From contig NZ_VRKO01000016.1 in the NCBI RefSeq assembly GCF_012271765.1, forward strand, positions 186,001-250,000: a stretch of 64,000 nt of DNA, read 5' to 3'. This document shows, piece by piece, positions 17,165 to 25,972 of this stretch. The DNA is from Erwinia rhapontici (GTDB lineage: Bacteria > Pseudomonadota > Gammaproteobacteria > Enterobacterales > Enterobacteriaceae). Below the pieces are notes generated by a model. The model made no database searches and was not told the origin of the DNA. It saw only the letters and a program-made list of their open reading frames with translations. Position 1 is the first letter of the stretch. The number at the start of each line of letters is the position of its first letter. A program made the position numbers and the translations under genes.

Positions 17165-17929
17165 CTACACTGTTGAAAACCACGGATGCATGCGCTCGGT
17201 GACGCTGGTGTGATGCTCTTTAATGCGGGTTTTCAGCTGTGCCTCCGTGGGAAGCGGGCGGCCGCGTAATACCGCCTCAGCAGTGGCACCAAAGGTGATA
17301 ATCCCCCGGGTGGCGATGTCGGCGGCGGCAACATATCCCGCCAGTGCATCCTGCTCGCCGCTGCTTTCTTCCGCCTTCTGGCGGCAACTCACCAGTAATC
17401 CTTCCAGCGCCCGGTACAGTTCACGCGCTTCACCCAGCACCGGGATCTTACCGCTGGAATCATTCAATACCTGCTCAAGCCGGGTAAACACCGCGGCATT
17501 ATCGCCCGCGCTGAACAGGGTCTCCAGCGTTTGCTGCCAGTGGTGCCAGGTGCGGACAAACAGCGCATTCTGCACCAGCGGCAGGCTGGCATGCTGCCAG
17601 CGAAAGTGCTCACTCAGATGGCTGACCCGCTGCTGCAGCTCACAAAACTGGGCTTCATTCACCAGCGCGGCAGGAACCACCGGGTTAAGCGCAGCAATAA
17701 AAGCGGCCACTTCATCTTCGGTTTCTGGGGTGATCAGCGGCAAAATTTTTCGCTGTTGCAGGAGCTTAAGCTGGCTGAGGTCATAAAACGCTGCACTGAC
17801 CCGTTCTCCGGCCAGTAATGCACGATTAATGGTATGAATTACCTCTGCTGACTGCACCCGGGAACGTTGTTCCAGCAGGGCGCTGTGCAGTTGGCCGTAG
17901 GCAGGGGATGGGCTGAGTTCAGTATTCAT
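17165..17929 (-). CDS. Unrecognised helical protein
   Basis: 254 residues from ATG 17929 (GTGAGG about 8 bases upstream). A longer in-frame reading to 18079 would overlap the AraC gene and is rejected. The sequence is rich in Leu, Ala and Gln with heptad-like helices, and has no signal peptide, membrane segment or motif that I recognise. Distinct stretches are LRGRPLPTEAQLKTRIKEHH and FSAGDNAAVFTRLEQVLNDS. It is 76 bases downstream of the AraC gene on the same strand and could be co-transcribed. No function can be assigned. Confidence 0.75.
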   Translation of the reverse strand: MNTELSPSPAYGQLHSALLEQRSRVQSAEVIHTINRALLAGERVSAAFYDLSQLKLLQQRKILPLITPETEDEVAAFIAALNPVVPAALVNEAQFCELQQRVSHLSEHFRWQHASLPLVQNALFVRTWHHWQQTLETLFSAGDNAAVFTRLEQVLNDSSGKIPVLGEARELYRALEGLLVSCRQKAEESSGEQDALAGYVAAADIATRGIITFGATAEAVLRGRPLPTEAQLKTRIKEHHTSVTERMHPWFSTV

Positions 17930-18005
17930 CGGGCGCCTCACGGTGATGAGAATCCGGCCCGTAGCCGGGCAGTGCCACAGAGTATGGCAGAATCTCAGCC
18001 ACCTA

Positions 18006-18833
18006 TCAGGCCGGGCGGGCTTTCTCGCGCCGCCACTGCGTAGGGGAGCAGTGAAAATGTTGCTGAAATACCTTGGCAAACTGCATCTGACTGGTGTAAC
18101 CCAATGAATAGGCTATTACTTTTATTGGCAGGCTGTGGTCAGAGAGCAGCGAAGTGGCCACCTCCATCCGCAGCAACAACAGATACTGTTTCGGACCATA
18201 GCCGAACTGCTGCTGAAACAGGCGGCTGAGATAGCTGCGGTCAATATTGCAGTGGTCTGCCACCTCGCCAATCGCGAGATTACGGTGGTAGTGGCGTTCA
18301 ATAAACTGAATGGCACTGTCCAGGTGTTTATTTCCGCAACGGGTTTCCTCACCGTCCTCGTGGTGCGCGTTGGCGATTAATGCATCAAGAAACAGGCAGG
18401 TTAACCCGGCGATACGCAGCGAATGTACCGGGTCCTGCGCCACCAGTTGTTGCAAATAGGGGTAGGCAGGGCAGGGAGAAAGCGTCTCTTTTGGCCGATA
18501 TAATGGCATGTCACGGCGTAACCCGCATTTTTCCAGGCTTCTCAACGCAATCAATCCATCCAGTTCCACCCACATATATTCCCATGGCCGCTGTTTATCG
18601 GCGGTGTAGGTGGTGATCTCATGCGGATGGATAAGAAACGCCTCCCCCTGACGCACGGGCCAGCGCCGATCGCCGCTAAACAGCGTCCCGCCGCCGCGTA
18701 TCACATAATGTAAAAGATAGTGCTGGCGCACTGCGGGGCCATAGCTGTGCTGGCTGGCGCAGACTTCATGCCCGTACTGATAAATGTTTAGACCGAACTG
18801 GGCAATGTCATCGGGGTGAATATCTTTCTGCAT
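18006..18833 (-). CDS. AraC-family regulator, likely of melAB
   Basis: 275 residues with a good ribosome site (AGGAAG). The N-terminal cupin-like sensor domain (QHYLLHYVIRGGGTLFSGDRRWPVRQGEAFLIHPHEITTY region) is of the sugar-binding AraC type. The C-terminal ~100 residues hold two helix-turn-helices (NLAIGEVADHCNIDRSYLSR and IKVIAYSLGYTSQMQFAKVF). It is divergent from melA, which suggests that it activates melAB with an alpha-galactoside as inducer, as MelR/RafR/MsmR-type proteins do. It is not close enough to E. coli MelR to name. Confidence 0.85.
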   Translation of the reverse strand: MQKDIHPDDIAQFGLNIYQYGHEVCASQHSYGPAVRQHYLLHYVIRGGGTLFSGDRRWPVRQGEAFLIHPHEITTYTADKQRPWEYMWVELDGLIALRSLEKCGLRRDMPLYRPKETLSPCPAYPYLQQLVAQDPVHSLRIAGLTCLFLDALIANAHHEDGEETRCGNKHLDSAIQFIERHYHRNLAIGEVADHCNIDRSYLSRLFQQQFGYGPKQYLLLLRMEVATSLLSDHSLPIKVIAYSLGYTSQMQFAKVFQQHFHCSPTQWRREKARPA

Positions 18834-18947
18834 GGCATCTTCCTTTTATTTTTCAGCTCATTACAGCAGTGAATCGTCAGCTGGTTGCGTGAAATAAACC
18901 CGGATTGTGACATTGCACCGTTATTTTACTCGTCGGGGACGGTAATT

Positions 18948-18963
18948 AGCGAGCCAGATCACA
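18948..18963 (+). promoter_or_regulatory. Possible CRP site upstream of melA
   Basis: AGCGA-N6-TCACA: one perfect half-site and one weak half-site of TGTGA-N6-TCACA, in the shared AraC/melA promoter region. Confidence 0.4.
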
Positions 18964-19079
18964 GTTCGATTTGGCGGTCGTTTTTCACCATATCAATGTC
19001 AAAAAATGGCATAGGCAGCCGTGCGCCTGCTGCCTAAAGTGAGTGCAACTTCACCTCATGGATTCAAAAGGGCACAACA

Positions 19080-20384
19080 ATGAAAATTACGTTTCTCGGA
19101 GCAGGCAGTACGGTATTTGCGAAGAATGTACTGGGGGATATTCTGGCAACGCCCGCGTTGCAGCAGGTGGATATCGCCCTGTATGACATTGACGCTGAAC
19201 GGCTTAATGACTCCTGGCTGATGCTGAATAATCTCAATGCCAATCTGTGCCAGGGCAAAGCTCGCATTGAGAAATACGCCGGCGTGGAGCAGCGCCGCCA
19301 TGCGTTGCAGGGGGCCAGCTATGTGATTAACGCCATCCAGGTGGGCGGCTACGATCCCTGCACCATCACTGATTTTGAGATCGCGAAAAAGTACGGCCTG
19401 CGCCAGACCATTGCCGATACTCTCGGTATTGGCGGCATCTTCCGTGCGTTGCGCACCATTCCGGTGATGCTGGATTTCGCCCGTGATATGGAAGCGGTGT
19501 GCCCGGATGCCTGGCTGCTGAACTACACCAACCCGATGGCGTCGCTGACCGGTGCCATGCTGCAACACACGGGGATTAAAACCGTTGGCCTGTGCCACAG
19601 CGTGCAGGTTTGTGCTGAGACACTGCTGAAGTCCGTTGATATGTCGATGGACGGTGTGAAATGGCAGATTGCCGGTATCAACCATATGGCGTGGTTGCTC
19701 AATATTACCCGTGATGGCGAAGACATTTACCCGGAGATCAAACGCCGCGCGTTGGCCCTGACGGATAAACATGACGATATGGTGCGTCACGAAATCATGC
19801 GCGTCTTTGGCTATTACGTCACCGAGTCCTCCGAACATAATGCGGAATATATGCCGTACTGGATCAAGCGCAACTATCCCGAGCTGATTGAACGTTTTAA
19901 TATTCCGCTGGATGAATATCCGCGTCGCTGTATTGAGCAGATCGACCGCTGGCATCAGCAGCGCGATAAGCTGACGCAAAACGAGAACCTCAGCCATACG
20001 CGCAGCCACGAGTACGCGTCGTGGATGATTGAAGCGATGGAAACCGATGTGCCGTATAAGATTGGCGGCAACGTTCTGAATCACGGGCTGATCACCAACC
20101 TGCCGTCCCAGGCCTGCGTAGAGGTGCCGTGTCTGGTTGATGGTCAGGGTGTGACACCATGTTATGTCGGCGACCTGCCGCCACAGCTGGCGGCACTTAA
20201 CCGCACCAATATTAATACCCAGCTGCTGACCATTGAGGCCGCGATCAGCCATAAAAAAGAGCATATCTACCATGCTGCGCTGCTTGACCCGCACACCGCT
20301 GCGGAACTGTCGATTGATGACACGGTGAAGCTGTGCGACGAACTGATCGCCGCCCACGGTGGCTGGTTGCCCACTTACCGTTAA
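19080..20384 (+). CDS. melA: Alpha-galactosidase MelA (GH4)
   Basis: 434 residues (E. coli 451). It belongs to glycoside hydrolase family 4, which uses NAD+ and a divalent metal (Mn). The N-terminal Rossmann motif is FLGAGSTVF (GxGS). Metal and substrate residues lie in LNYTNPMA, GLCHSVQ (Cys, His) and GINHMAW (His). It splits melibiose and other alpha-galactosides, which are not phosphorylated because uptake is by MelB rather than a PTS. A hairpin (20415-20436) sits between it and melB. Confidence 0.95.
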   Translation: MKITFLGAGSTVFAKNVLGDILATPALQQVDIALYDIDAERLNDSWLMLNNLNANLCQGKARIEKYAGVEQRRHALQGASYVINAIQVGGYDPCTITDFEIAKKYGLRQTIADTLGIGGIFRALRTIPVMLDFARDMEAVCPDAWLLNYTNPMASLTGAMLQHTGIKTVGLCHSVQVCAETLLKSVDMSMDGVKWQIAGINHMAWLLNITRDGEDIYPEIKRRALALTDKHDDMVRHEIMRVFGYYVTESSEHNAEYMPYWIKRNYPELIERFNIPLDEYPRRCIEQIDRWHQQRDKLTQNENLSHTRSHEYASWMIEAMETDVPYKIGGNVLNHGLITNLPSQACVEVPCLVDGQGVTPCYVGDLPPQLAALNRTNINTQLLTIEAAISHKKEHIYHAALLDPHTAAELSIDDTVKLCDELIAAHGGWLPTYR

Positions 20385-20414
20385 TCTCTGAAACGGCTAC
20401 AGCGCTTTGGCTCG

Positions 20415-20436
20415 TGGCGGCCACTTACGGTCGCCA
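20415..20436 (+). promoter_or_regulatory. Hairpin between melA and melB
   Basis: TGGCGGCC pairs with GGTCGCCA (one G-T pair) around ACTTAC. No T-run follows. It may set relative melA/melB message levels. Confidence 0.5.
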
Positions 20437-20467
20437 TTTACGATGACACTGGCAGGGATTAATCACG

Positions 20468-21922
20468 ATGACAGTTTCGGTAAAGACAAAAATCAGCTAC
20501 GGGCTGGGGGCATTCGGTAAGGATTTTGCCATCGGCATTATCTATATGTATCTGATGTACTACTACACCGATGTGGTTGGGGTATCGGTCAGTATGGTGG
20601 CCTCACTGTTCCTGGTGGCACGCATTCTTGATGCCTTCTTTGACCCGGTGATGGGCTGGATTGTTGAGCGCACCCGCACCCGCTGGGGCAAGTTTAAACC
20701 CTGGATATTGATTGGTACGCTGAGCAATTCGGTGGTGCTGGTCTCCGTTTTCTGTGCGCATAACTTCGAGGGCGGTGCGCTGATTGCGTGGATTTGGGCG
20801 ACCTATCTGCTGTGGGGTTTTACCTATACCCTGATGGACGTGCCGTTCTGGTCGCTGGTGCCCTGCATTACCCTCGACAAACGGGAACGTGAAGCGCTGA
20901 TCCCGTGGCCGCGTTTCTTCGCCAGTCTGGCGGGTTACACCACCGGGGTGATCGGTCTGCCGCTGGTGAACTACCTGGGTGACGGCAACAAAGGGCAGGG
21001 GTTTATGCTGTTCTCGCTGATCCTGGTGGTGTTCTTTATCCTCTCTGCGATCATCACGCTGCGTAATATCGAAGAGAAATACTCTTCCTCTGCCGTGCCG
21101 AATGCGCCAGAGCAGACCACCATTAAAGCCGTACTCAGCATGATTTTCCGCAACCGCCCCTTGTTCGCGCTGCTGTTGATGGCGCTGGCCTGGAATCTGG
21201 CACATAACGTGATTACCGCATTTGCCATCTACTACTTCACCTATGTGGTGGGCCGGGCAGAGCTGTTCCCGTGGTACATGATGTATGCCGGGATCGCCAA
21301 CCTGATCGCCATCCTCTGCTTCCCGAAACTGGTGGCGCGCTTCTCACGGCGGGCGATCTGGATTAGCGCCTCGGTGCTGCCGGTGATGAGCTGCCTGCTG
21401 CTGCTGGTGGTGGGCATGTATGCGCCACAGAGCGCGACGCTGATTTCACTGTCCGGGATTCTGGTCAACATTGGCGGGGCGTTCTTCTGGGTGATGCTGG
21501 TGATTATGGTCGCGGATACCGTGGACTACGGCGACTACGCGCTGGGCGTTCGCATTGAAAGTATCGCCTTCTCGGTGCAGACCATGGTGGTGAAAGCCGG
21601 TGCCGCGTTTGCCGGGCTGCTGATTGGTGTGATGCTGGGTGTGGTGGGGTATGTGCCAGGCGCGCAGCAGTCAGCCAGCACCATCATGGGGATGCAGGGG
21701 ATTATGATTGGCCTGCCGCTGGTGTTCTTTGTTCTCACGCTGTGGATCTACCTGCGTCACTACAAGCTGGATGGCGAAATCCTGCATGAAATGCAGCGGG
21801 CCTTACAGCATAAATATGGCGAAGGGCAGGGGGTGATGACGGCGCAGGTCAGGCCGCTGGAGAGTGACGCTGAGGGCAGATATACATCTGAGACGTTGAA
21901 TCCGGGTCACCTCAAACCGTAG
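20468..21922 (+). CDS. melB: Melibiose:cation symporter MelB
   Basis: 484 residues (E. coli 473) of the GPH (glycoside-pentoside-hexuronide) family with about 12 helices. Early motifs [20 protein letters not shown] and the acidic helix-2 motif [14 protein letters not shown] keep the aspartates that bind Na+ and the sugar in E. coli MelB. The [12 protein letters not shown] loop is also conserved. The hydrophilic tail after the last helix (to NPGHLKP) is a little longer than usual. Repeat R2 copy 1 begins 11 bases after the stop. Confidence 0.95.
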   Translation: MTVSVKTKISYGLGAFGKDFAIGIIYMYLMYYYTDVVGVSVSMVASLFLVARILDAFFDPVMGWIVERTRTRWGKFKPWILIGTLSNSVVLVSVFCAHNFEGGALIAWIWATYLLWGFTYTLMDVPFWSLVPCITLDKREREALIPWPRFFASLAGYTTGVIGLPLVNYLGDGNKGQGFMLFSLILVVFFILSAIITLRNIEEKYSSSAVPNAPEQTTIKAVLSMIFRNRPLFALLLMALAWNLAHNVITAFAIYYFTYVVGRAELFPWYMMYAGIANLIAILCFPKLVARFSRRAIWISASVLPVMSCLLLLVVGMYAPQSATLISLSGILVNIGGAFFWVMLVIMVADTVDYGDYALGVRIESIAFSVQTMVVKAGAAFAGLLIGVMLGVVGYVPGAQQSASTIMGMQGIMIGLPLVFFVLTLWIYLRHYKLDGEILHEMQRALQHKYGEGQGVMTAQVRPLESDAEGRYTSETLNPGHLKP

Positions 21923-21932
21923 TGGACGTGCG

Positions 21933-22215
21933 CGATTGTCCAGGTCAACGTCAAGGGCGTTTCGCTTTCCCGCTGCGCGGGCTGAGCGACCCAGGGTGGG
22001 CAGTCGCCCCCACCCTGGGGACCCGGGCTTGCGGCTGGCGCATCGCCCGCTTTCAGCGGGTGCCTTCGCAAGCGTCGTTCACCGACGGAGCGGTCGTGAC
22101 GGCACATCCCTGTGCCGGCTCTCCCTCTCACCGCCGTCCTGGCGGTTCGTCCTGGTTCACTGTGCTTCCTCAGCGCTGCTGAATGCCGCCTCAACCTCAA
22201 AACCCAGGTCAACAC
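21933..22215. repeat. Dispersed multi-hairpin repeat R2, copy 1
   Basis: About 283 bp, framed by CCAGGTCAA motifs and matching 59384-59680 nearly base for base over most of its length. It can form a series of hairpins: CCCGC/GCGGG; CCCAGGGTGGG/CCCACCCTGGG around the loop CAGTCGCC (21990-22019); CCCGC TTTCA GCGGG; GGCACA TCCC TGTGCC; ACCGCC GTCCT GGCGGT. The big hairpin changes sequence in the other copy but still pairs perfectly. Short open frames within it are shared by both copies but look like by-products. Confidence 0.85.
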
Positions 22216-22291
22216 CCAACCCGAAAACAACTCAGGGCGCGTAGATACCGTCTTGCCCGTAATGTTGAGCAGGACGCCAATCCGGAGTTAC

Positions 22292-22318
22292 GGGGCGATC
22301 GGAAAAGATGATCGCCCC
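22292..22318. repeat. REP-like hairpin
   Basis: GGGGCGATC (22292-22300) and GATCGCCCC (22310-22318), followed by CCTACG as in the other REP-like palindromes of this window. It lies between R2 copy 1 and R1 copy B. Confidence 0.6.
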
Positions 22319-22356
22319 CTACGAAAGATAGCCATGCAGTCGGGGTTTTAAAATTT

Positions 22357-22532
22357 ACAGCGAGCGCTATCTTGCGGGGATGGGGCCCGTTTGAGGTAAG
22401 CCGGACGTCACGCGACAGGACGTCGCGTGCCGAGGCCCGCAGGGATGCGGCCGTTGCCGTTCCGGCGTGCTCAAACGGGCCTCAGCCCTGAAGCCAGACT
22501 GCCAGCGACAAAAATGGCTGGGGATCCCTCAG
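22357..22532. repeat. Dispersed structured repeat R1, copy B
   Basis: The core matches copies A and C from ACAGCGAGC to CCTCAG but is diverged. The outer stem is GGCCCGTTTGAG (22384-22395) with CTCAAACGGGCC (22470-22481). The inner hairpin is CACGCGAC/GTCGCGTG (22409-22429). Compared with copy A, every change in one arm is matched in the other. Confidence 0.85.
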
Positions 22533-22630
22533 TGGATGACCTTTTTTCGGTCGTCCCGTGGCAGGCGTTATCTCCAGGTACACAGAATCCCCCGTTAAAT
22601 ACGGGGAATTGTAACTACAGATTGCTAATT

Positions 22631-22653
22631 GTAATGTTATAAAGTAACAGTTA
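22631..22653 (+). promoter_or_regulatory. Candidate Zur box of the family-5 ABC operon
   Basis: The 23-bp site reads GTAATGTTATA, A, AGTAACAGTTA. It agrees with the enterobacterial Zur consensus (GAAATGTTATA N TATAACATTTC) at 17 of 22 defined positions and keeps the core TGTTATA...TAACA. It lies 63 bases before the binding-protein start. Zinc control of the operon is inferred. Confidence 0.6.
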
Positions 22654-22716
22654 TCATCCGCAGCGCGGGCGTCAGCCTGCGTTGTTCCCTTTCTCTGGAT
22701 AAAGGATTGATAACGG

Positions 22717-24240
22717 ATGCACAAATTTTTACGCTCACCGCTGCTGGCCCTGATGCTGGCGGCCATTGCTGCCCCGGCCAGTGCCGCCCCTGAGCGGATC
22801 GCCGCGCTGGTCGCCCCCTTCGAAATCAAAGGTACAGACCCGACGCTTTCCGGCGATATTTTCCTGAAAATGTCGATTGTTGAAACCCTCGTCAACGCGG
22901 ATACCGCCGGGCAGCCGCTGCCTGGCCTGGCGACCAGCTGGACGGTGTCCGACGATGGTCTGCTGTGGCGCTTTACCCTGCGTGCTGGCGTGAAATTCCA
23001 TGATGGCAGTCCGCTGACTGCTGAGAGTGTGGTGAATGCGCTGGAAGTCTCACGCAGTAAACCCGGCCTGCTGGATAAAGCCCCGGTCACCGCCATCCTC
23101 GCCGAAGCAGGGCAGGTAGTGATTGCGCTCAGCCAGCCGTTTACGCCGCTGCTCAGTATGCTGGCGGAAAACCGTGCTCAGATCCTGGCGCCCGCGTCCT
23201 ACGATGTCGCGCACAAAGTCGTGCAGATTATCGGTAGCGGCCCATACCGGATGACCTCCTTGCAGGCACCGCAGAAGCTGACCGTGACCCGTTTCCACGA
23301 CTACTGGGGCAAAGCCCCTGCCATTGAGCAGGCCAGCTACATGGCCGTGGGTCGCGCGGAAACCCGTGCCCTGCTGGCTGAAAGTGGCAATGCCGATATG
23401 GTACTGAATCTCGATCCTGCCAGCCGCACCCGTCTGAAAAACAACCGCAACGTGCAGCTCCTGTCAGTCTCGATCCCGCGTAGCGTCCTGCTGAAAGTGA
23501 ATGCCGGGCATCCGCTGCTGAATGATGTGCGTGTGCGCCAGGCGCTGAGCATGGCGCTCGATCGTCAGGGTATTGCACGCGCCATTTTGCGATATCCGGC
23601 GGCGGCCGATCAGCTGTTTCCTCCTTCCGTGGCACAGTGGCATAACGCCAGCCTGACGCCTCTGGCGAATCAGCCGCAGCAGGCCCAGGCACTGCTGGCG
23701 GAGCTTGGCTGGAAGCCGGGTGCAGACGGCGTGCTGCAACGTAACGGCAAGCCGTTCTCCCTGACGCTGACCACCTATCCGGACCGCCCGGAGCTGCCAC
23801 TGATTGCGGCGGCCATCCAGCAACAGCTGCGTGAAGTGGGCGTGCAGGTGGCGATCAACGCCACCAACTCCGGGGAAATTGCCGCGAAGCATCATGACGG
23901 CACGCTGGAGCTGGCGCTGGTGGCACGTAACTTTGCGCTGACGCCAGATCCACTGGGTACACTGTTGCAGGATTATCCACCTCAGGGCGGAGAGTGGGGG
24001 GCAATGAACTGGAGCAACGCCACGTTCAATCAGACCCTGGCCGACCTGGTGCAGGGCCGCGACCCGGCGAAAAGCCAGGCAGAACGTCAGCAGTTAACGC
24101 GCATTCTGCAAACCGATCTGCCCACCATTCCGGTGGCCTGGTATCAGCAGACCGCGGCCGTGTCTAAACGTCTGAGTGGTGCCACCCTTGACCCGTTTGA
24201 GCGCACCTTCGGACTGGAAAAAATGAGGTGGGCTGAATGA
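22717..24240 (+). CDS. Family-5 periplasmic binding protein (NikA/DppA/CntA-like)
   Basis: 507 residues with a signal peptide (MHKFLRSPLLALMLAAIAAP, cut after ASA). The mature protein shows the SBP_bac_5 plan: LVNADTAGQPLPGLATSWTV, LLWRFTLRAGVKFHDGSPLTAESVV, GSGPYRM, VRVRQALSMALDRQGIA. Such proteins bind peptides, nickel chelates or metal-opine complexes. The candidate Zur box suggests a metal (zinc) chelate, but no metallophore synthesis genes (nicotianamine-synthase or opine-dehydrogenase like) are in the window. First of four genes that overlap by four bases each. Confidence 0.88.
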   Translation: MHKFLRSPLLALMLAAIAAPASAAPERIAALVAPFEIKGTDPTLSGDIFLKMSIVETLVNADTAGQPLPGLATSWTVSDDGLLWRFTLRAGVKFHDGSPLTAESVVNALEVSRSKPGLLDKAPVTAILAEAGQVVIALSQPFTPLLSMLAENRAQILAPASYDVAHKVVQIIGSGPYRMTSLQAPQKLTVTRFHDYWGKAPAIEQASYMAVGRAETRALLAESGNADMVLNLDPASRTRLKNNRNVQLLSVSIPRSVLLKVNAGHPLLNDVRVRQALSMALDRQGIARAILRYPAAADQLFPPSVAQWHNASLTPLANQPQQAQALLAELGWKPGADGVLQRNGKPFSLTLTTYPDRPELPLIAAAIQQQLREVGVQVAINATNSGEIAAKHHDGTLELALVARNFALTPDPLGTLLQDYPPQGGEWGAMNWSNATFNQTLADLVQGRDPAKSQAERQQLTRILQTDLPTIPVAWYQQTAAVSKRLSGATLDPFERTFGLEKMRWAE

Positions 24241-25172
24241 TACGGATGCTGGGCTACCGCTTGTTGCAGGCCGGACTGGTGGCGCTGCTGGTCGGCGGCC
24301 TGACCTTTGTGCTGATGCGCTCGCTGCCGGGGGATATTGCCTACCGTATTGCGGCGGGGCGTTACGGTTATGACCGCGTTGATGCGGCGGCGGCCAGCGC
24401 GGTTCAGCAAGAACTTGGGCTGGATCGCCCGGCCTGGCAGGCGCTGGCTGACTGGTTTGTGCAACTGCTGCACTTCAATCCCGGTAACTCGCTGGTGTCC
24501 GGTGCGCCGGTGATGGAAGAGATAGGTCATCAGCTGGGGCAGACCCTGCTGTTGGCGGCCGTGGCGCTGCTACTGTCACTGCTGCTCGGCCCGCCGCTCG
24601 GCATTCTGGCCGGGTTGTCCCCCGGTGGGAAGCTGGATCGCGCGCTGCTGGCGATCTCCACCACGCTGCGTGCGCTGCCGCACTTTGTGCTCGGGCTGAT
24701 TCTGGTGGTGATCTTTGCGCTCAACCTGGGCCTGCTACCTGCGGCCGGCTATGGCGATGTGCAGCATGTGCTGCTGCCTGCCCTGACGCTGGCCCTCGGG
24801 TTGGCTGCGGTGTCCAGCCGGGTGGCGCGCAACGCTATGCGCCAGGTGACTGACTCGGCCTGGTATCAGTTTGGCCGCACCAAAGGGCTAAAAGAGGGCA
24901 CGCTGTTCTGGCGGCACGGTCTGCGCAACGTCAGCGTGCCGCTGGTGACGTACCTCAGCGTTCAGTTTATCTACCTGATTGAAGGCGTGATCGTGGTGGA
25001 GACGCTGTTCGCCTGGCCGGGCATTGGTCATGCACTGGTGCATGCGATTTTTGCCCGCGATGTGCCGATGATTCAGGGTACGGCACTGGTTATGGGATTG
25101 ATGTTTGTGCTGCTCAACGCACTCAGTGACGGGCTGTGTTACTGGCTCGATCCGCGAAGGAAAAATGCATGA
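24237..25172 (+). CDS. ABC permease, DppB/NikB type
   Basis: 311 residues with about six membrane helices. The DppB-family N-terminus (MLGYRLLQAGLVALLVGGLTFVLMRSLPGD) and the EAA loop near the C-terminus (GTLFWRHGLRNVSVPLVTYL) mark the first of two permeases. The C-terminal GVIVVETLFAWPGIGHALVHAI is typical. It overlaps its neighbours by ATGA at both ends. Confidence 0.9.
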   Translation: MIRMLGYRLLQAGLVALLVGGLTFVLMRSLPGDIAYRIAAGRYGYDRVDAAAASAVQQELGLDRPAWQALADWFVQLLHFNPGNSLVSGAPVMEEIGHQLGQTLLLAAVALLLSLLLGPPLGILAGLSPGGKLDRALLAISTTLRALPHFVLGLILVVIFALNLGLLPAAGYGDVQHVLLPALTLALGLAAVSSRVARNAMRQVTDSAWYQFGRTKGLKEGTLFWRHGLRNVSVPLVTYLSVQFIYLIEGVIVVETLFAWPGIGHALVHAIFARDVPMIQGTALVMGLMFVLLNALSDGLCYWLDPRRKNA

Positions 25173-25972
25173 TGATGACGATAGTGCGCCGCAGTTCGCT
25201 GGCGCAACGGACCGGGGCAGCACTGTTACTGTTGCTGGTGGTGTTTGCTTTTGTGCTGCCGCTGCTGTGGCCGCAGGACCCGGTGCGGCAGAAGCTGATG
25301 CTGGCACTGCAATGGCCTGACCTCAGTGCCCCCTTCGGTTATGACCATCTGGGGCGTTCCCTGTTTGCCCGTCTGACAGCGGCGATCCGTCTGTCGCTGG
25401 GGCTGGCCTTTGTCAGCGTGCTGAGTGCGATGATCCCCGGCATTCTACTGGGCGTGCTGGCAGCCTGGCGCGGGGGTGTGGTGGATCGTGGCGTCTCACT
25501 GCTGGCCGATGCGTTTCTGGCGTTGCCCGGCCTGCTGCTGGTGCTGCTGCTCACCGCGTTGGTGCCTGACTCGGCCGTGATGCTGTATGTCGGGATTTCC
25601 CTGCTGCTGTGGGTGGAGTACTTTCGCATCAGTCGCGCCATTGCGCGCCCGCTGCTGAGCTCACCCGCCGTACAGGCATCGCGTCTGCTGGGCCTGAGTC
25701 CGTGGCTGATTTTCCGCCGTCATTTGTGGCCGGAGATGGCACCCGTGGTGCTGACCGTAGCGGCCTTTGGGGCGGCCAGCGCGATTATGGCGATTGCTGC
25801 ATTAGGTTTTGTCAGCGTTGGCGTTCGCCCACCGACCCCGGAGCTGGGGCTGATGATGACCGAGCTGCTGCCCTATTATGAAGAAGCGCCGTATGCGCTG
25901 TTGCAGCCCGTGGTGGTGGTGTTTTTACTGGTGTTAAGCCTGCTGTTGCTGGCAGGCAGGGAGAAAGCATGA
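25169..25972 (+). CDS. ABC permease, DppC/NikC type
   Basis: 267 residues from ATG 25169, which overlaps the previous stop; an in-frame reading from 25136 is less likely. The DppC pattern is clear: FGYDHLGRSLFARLTAAIRLSL (usual GTDxxGRDxxSR), the EAA region ASRLLGLSPWLIFRRHLWPE and the C-terminal LGFVSVGVRPPTPELGLMM. It pairs with the upstream permease. Confidence 0.9.
   Translation: MMMTIVRRSSLAQRTGAALLLLLVVFAFVLPLLWPQDPVRQKLMLALQWPDLSAPFGYDHLGRSLFARLTAAIRLSLGLAFVSVLSAMIPGILLGVLAAWRGGVVDRGVSLLADAFLALPGLLLVLLLTALVPDSAVMLYVGISLLLWVEYFRISRAIARPLLSSPAVQASRLLGLSPWLIFRRHLWPEMAPVVLTVAAFGAASAIMAIAALGFVSVGVRPPTPELGLMMTELLPYYEEAPYALLQPVVVVFLLVLSLLLLAGREKA

Noticed and set aside
22112..22351. Open frames shared by the two R2 copies (VHRRSGRDGTSLC, SWRFVLVHCASS)
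   Set aside because: They lack ribosome sites and normal starts, occur in several frames, and lie in a hairpin-rich repeat whose conservation is explained by base pairing.
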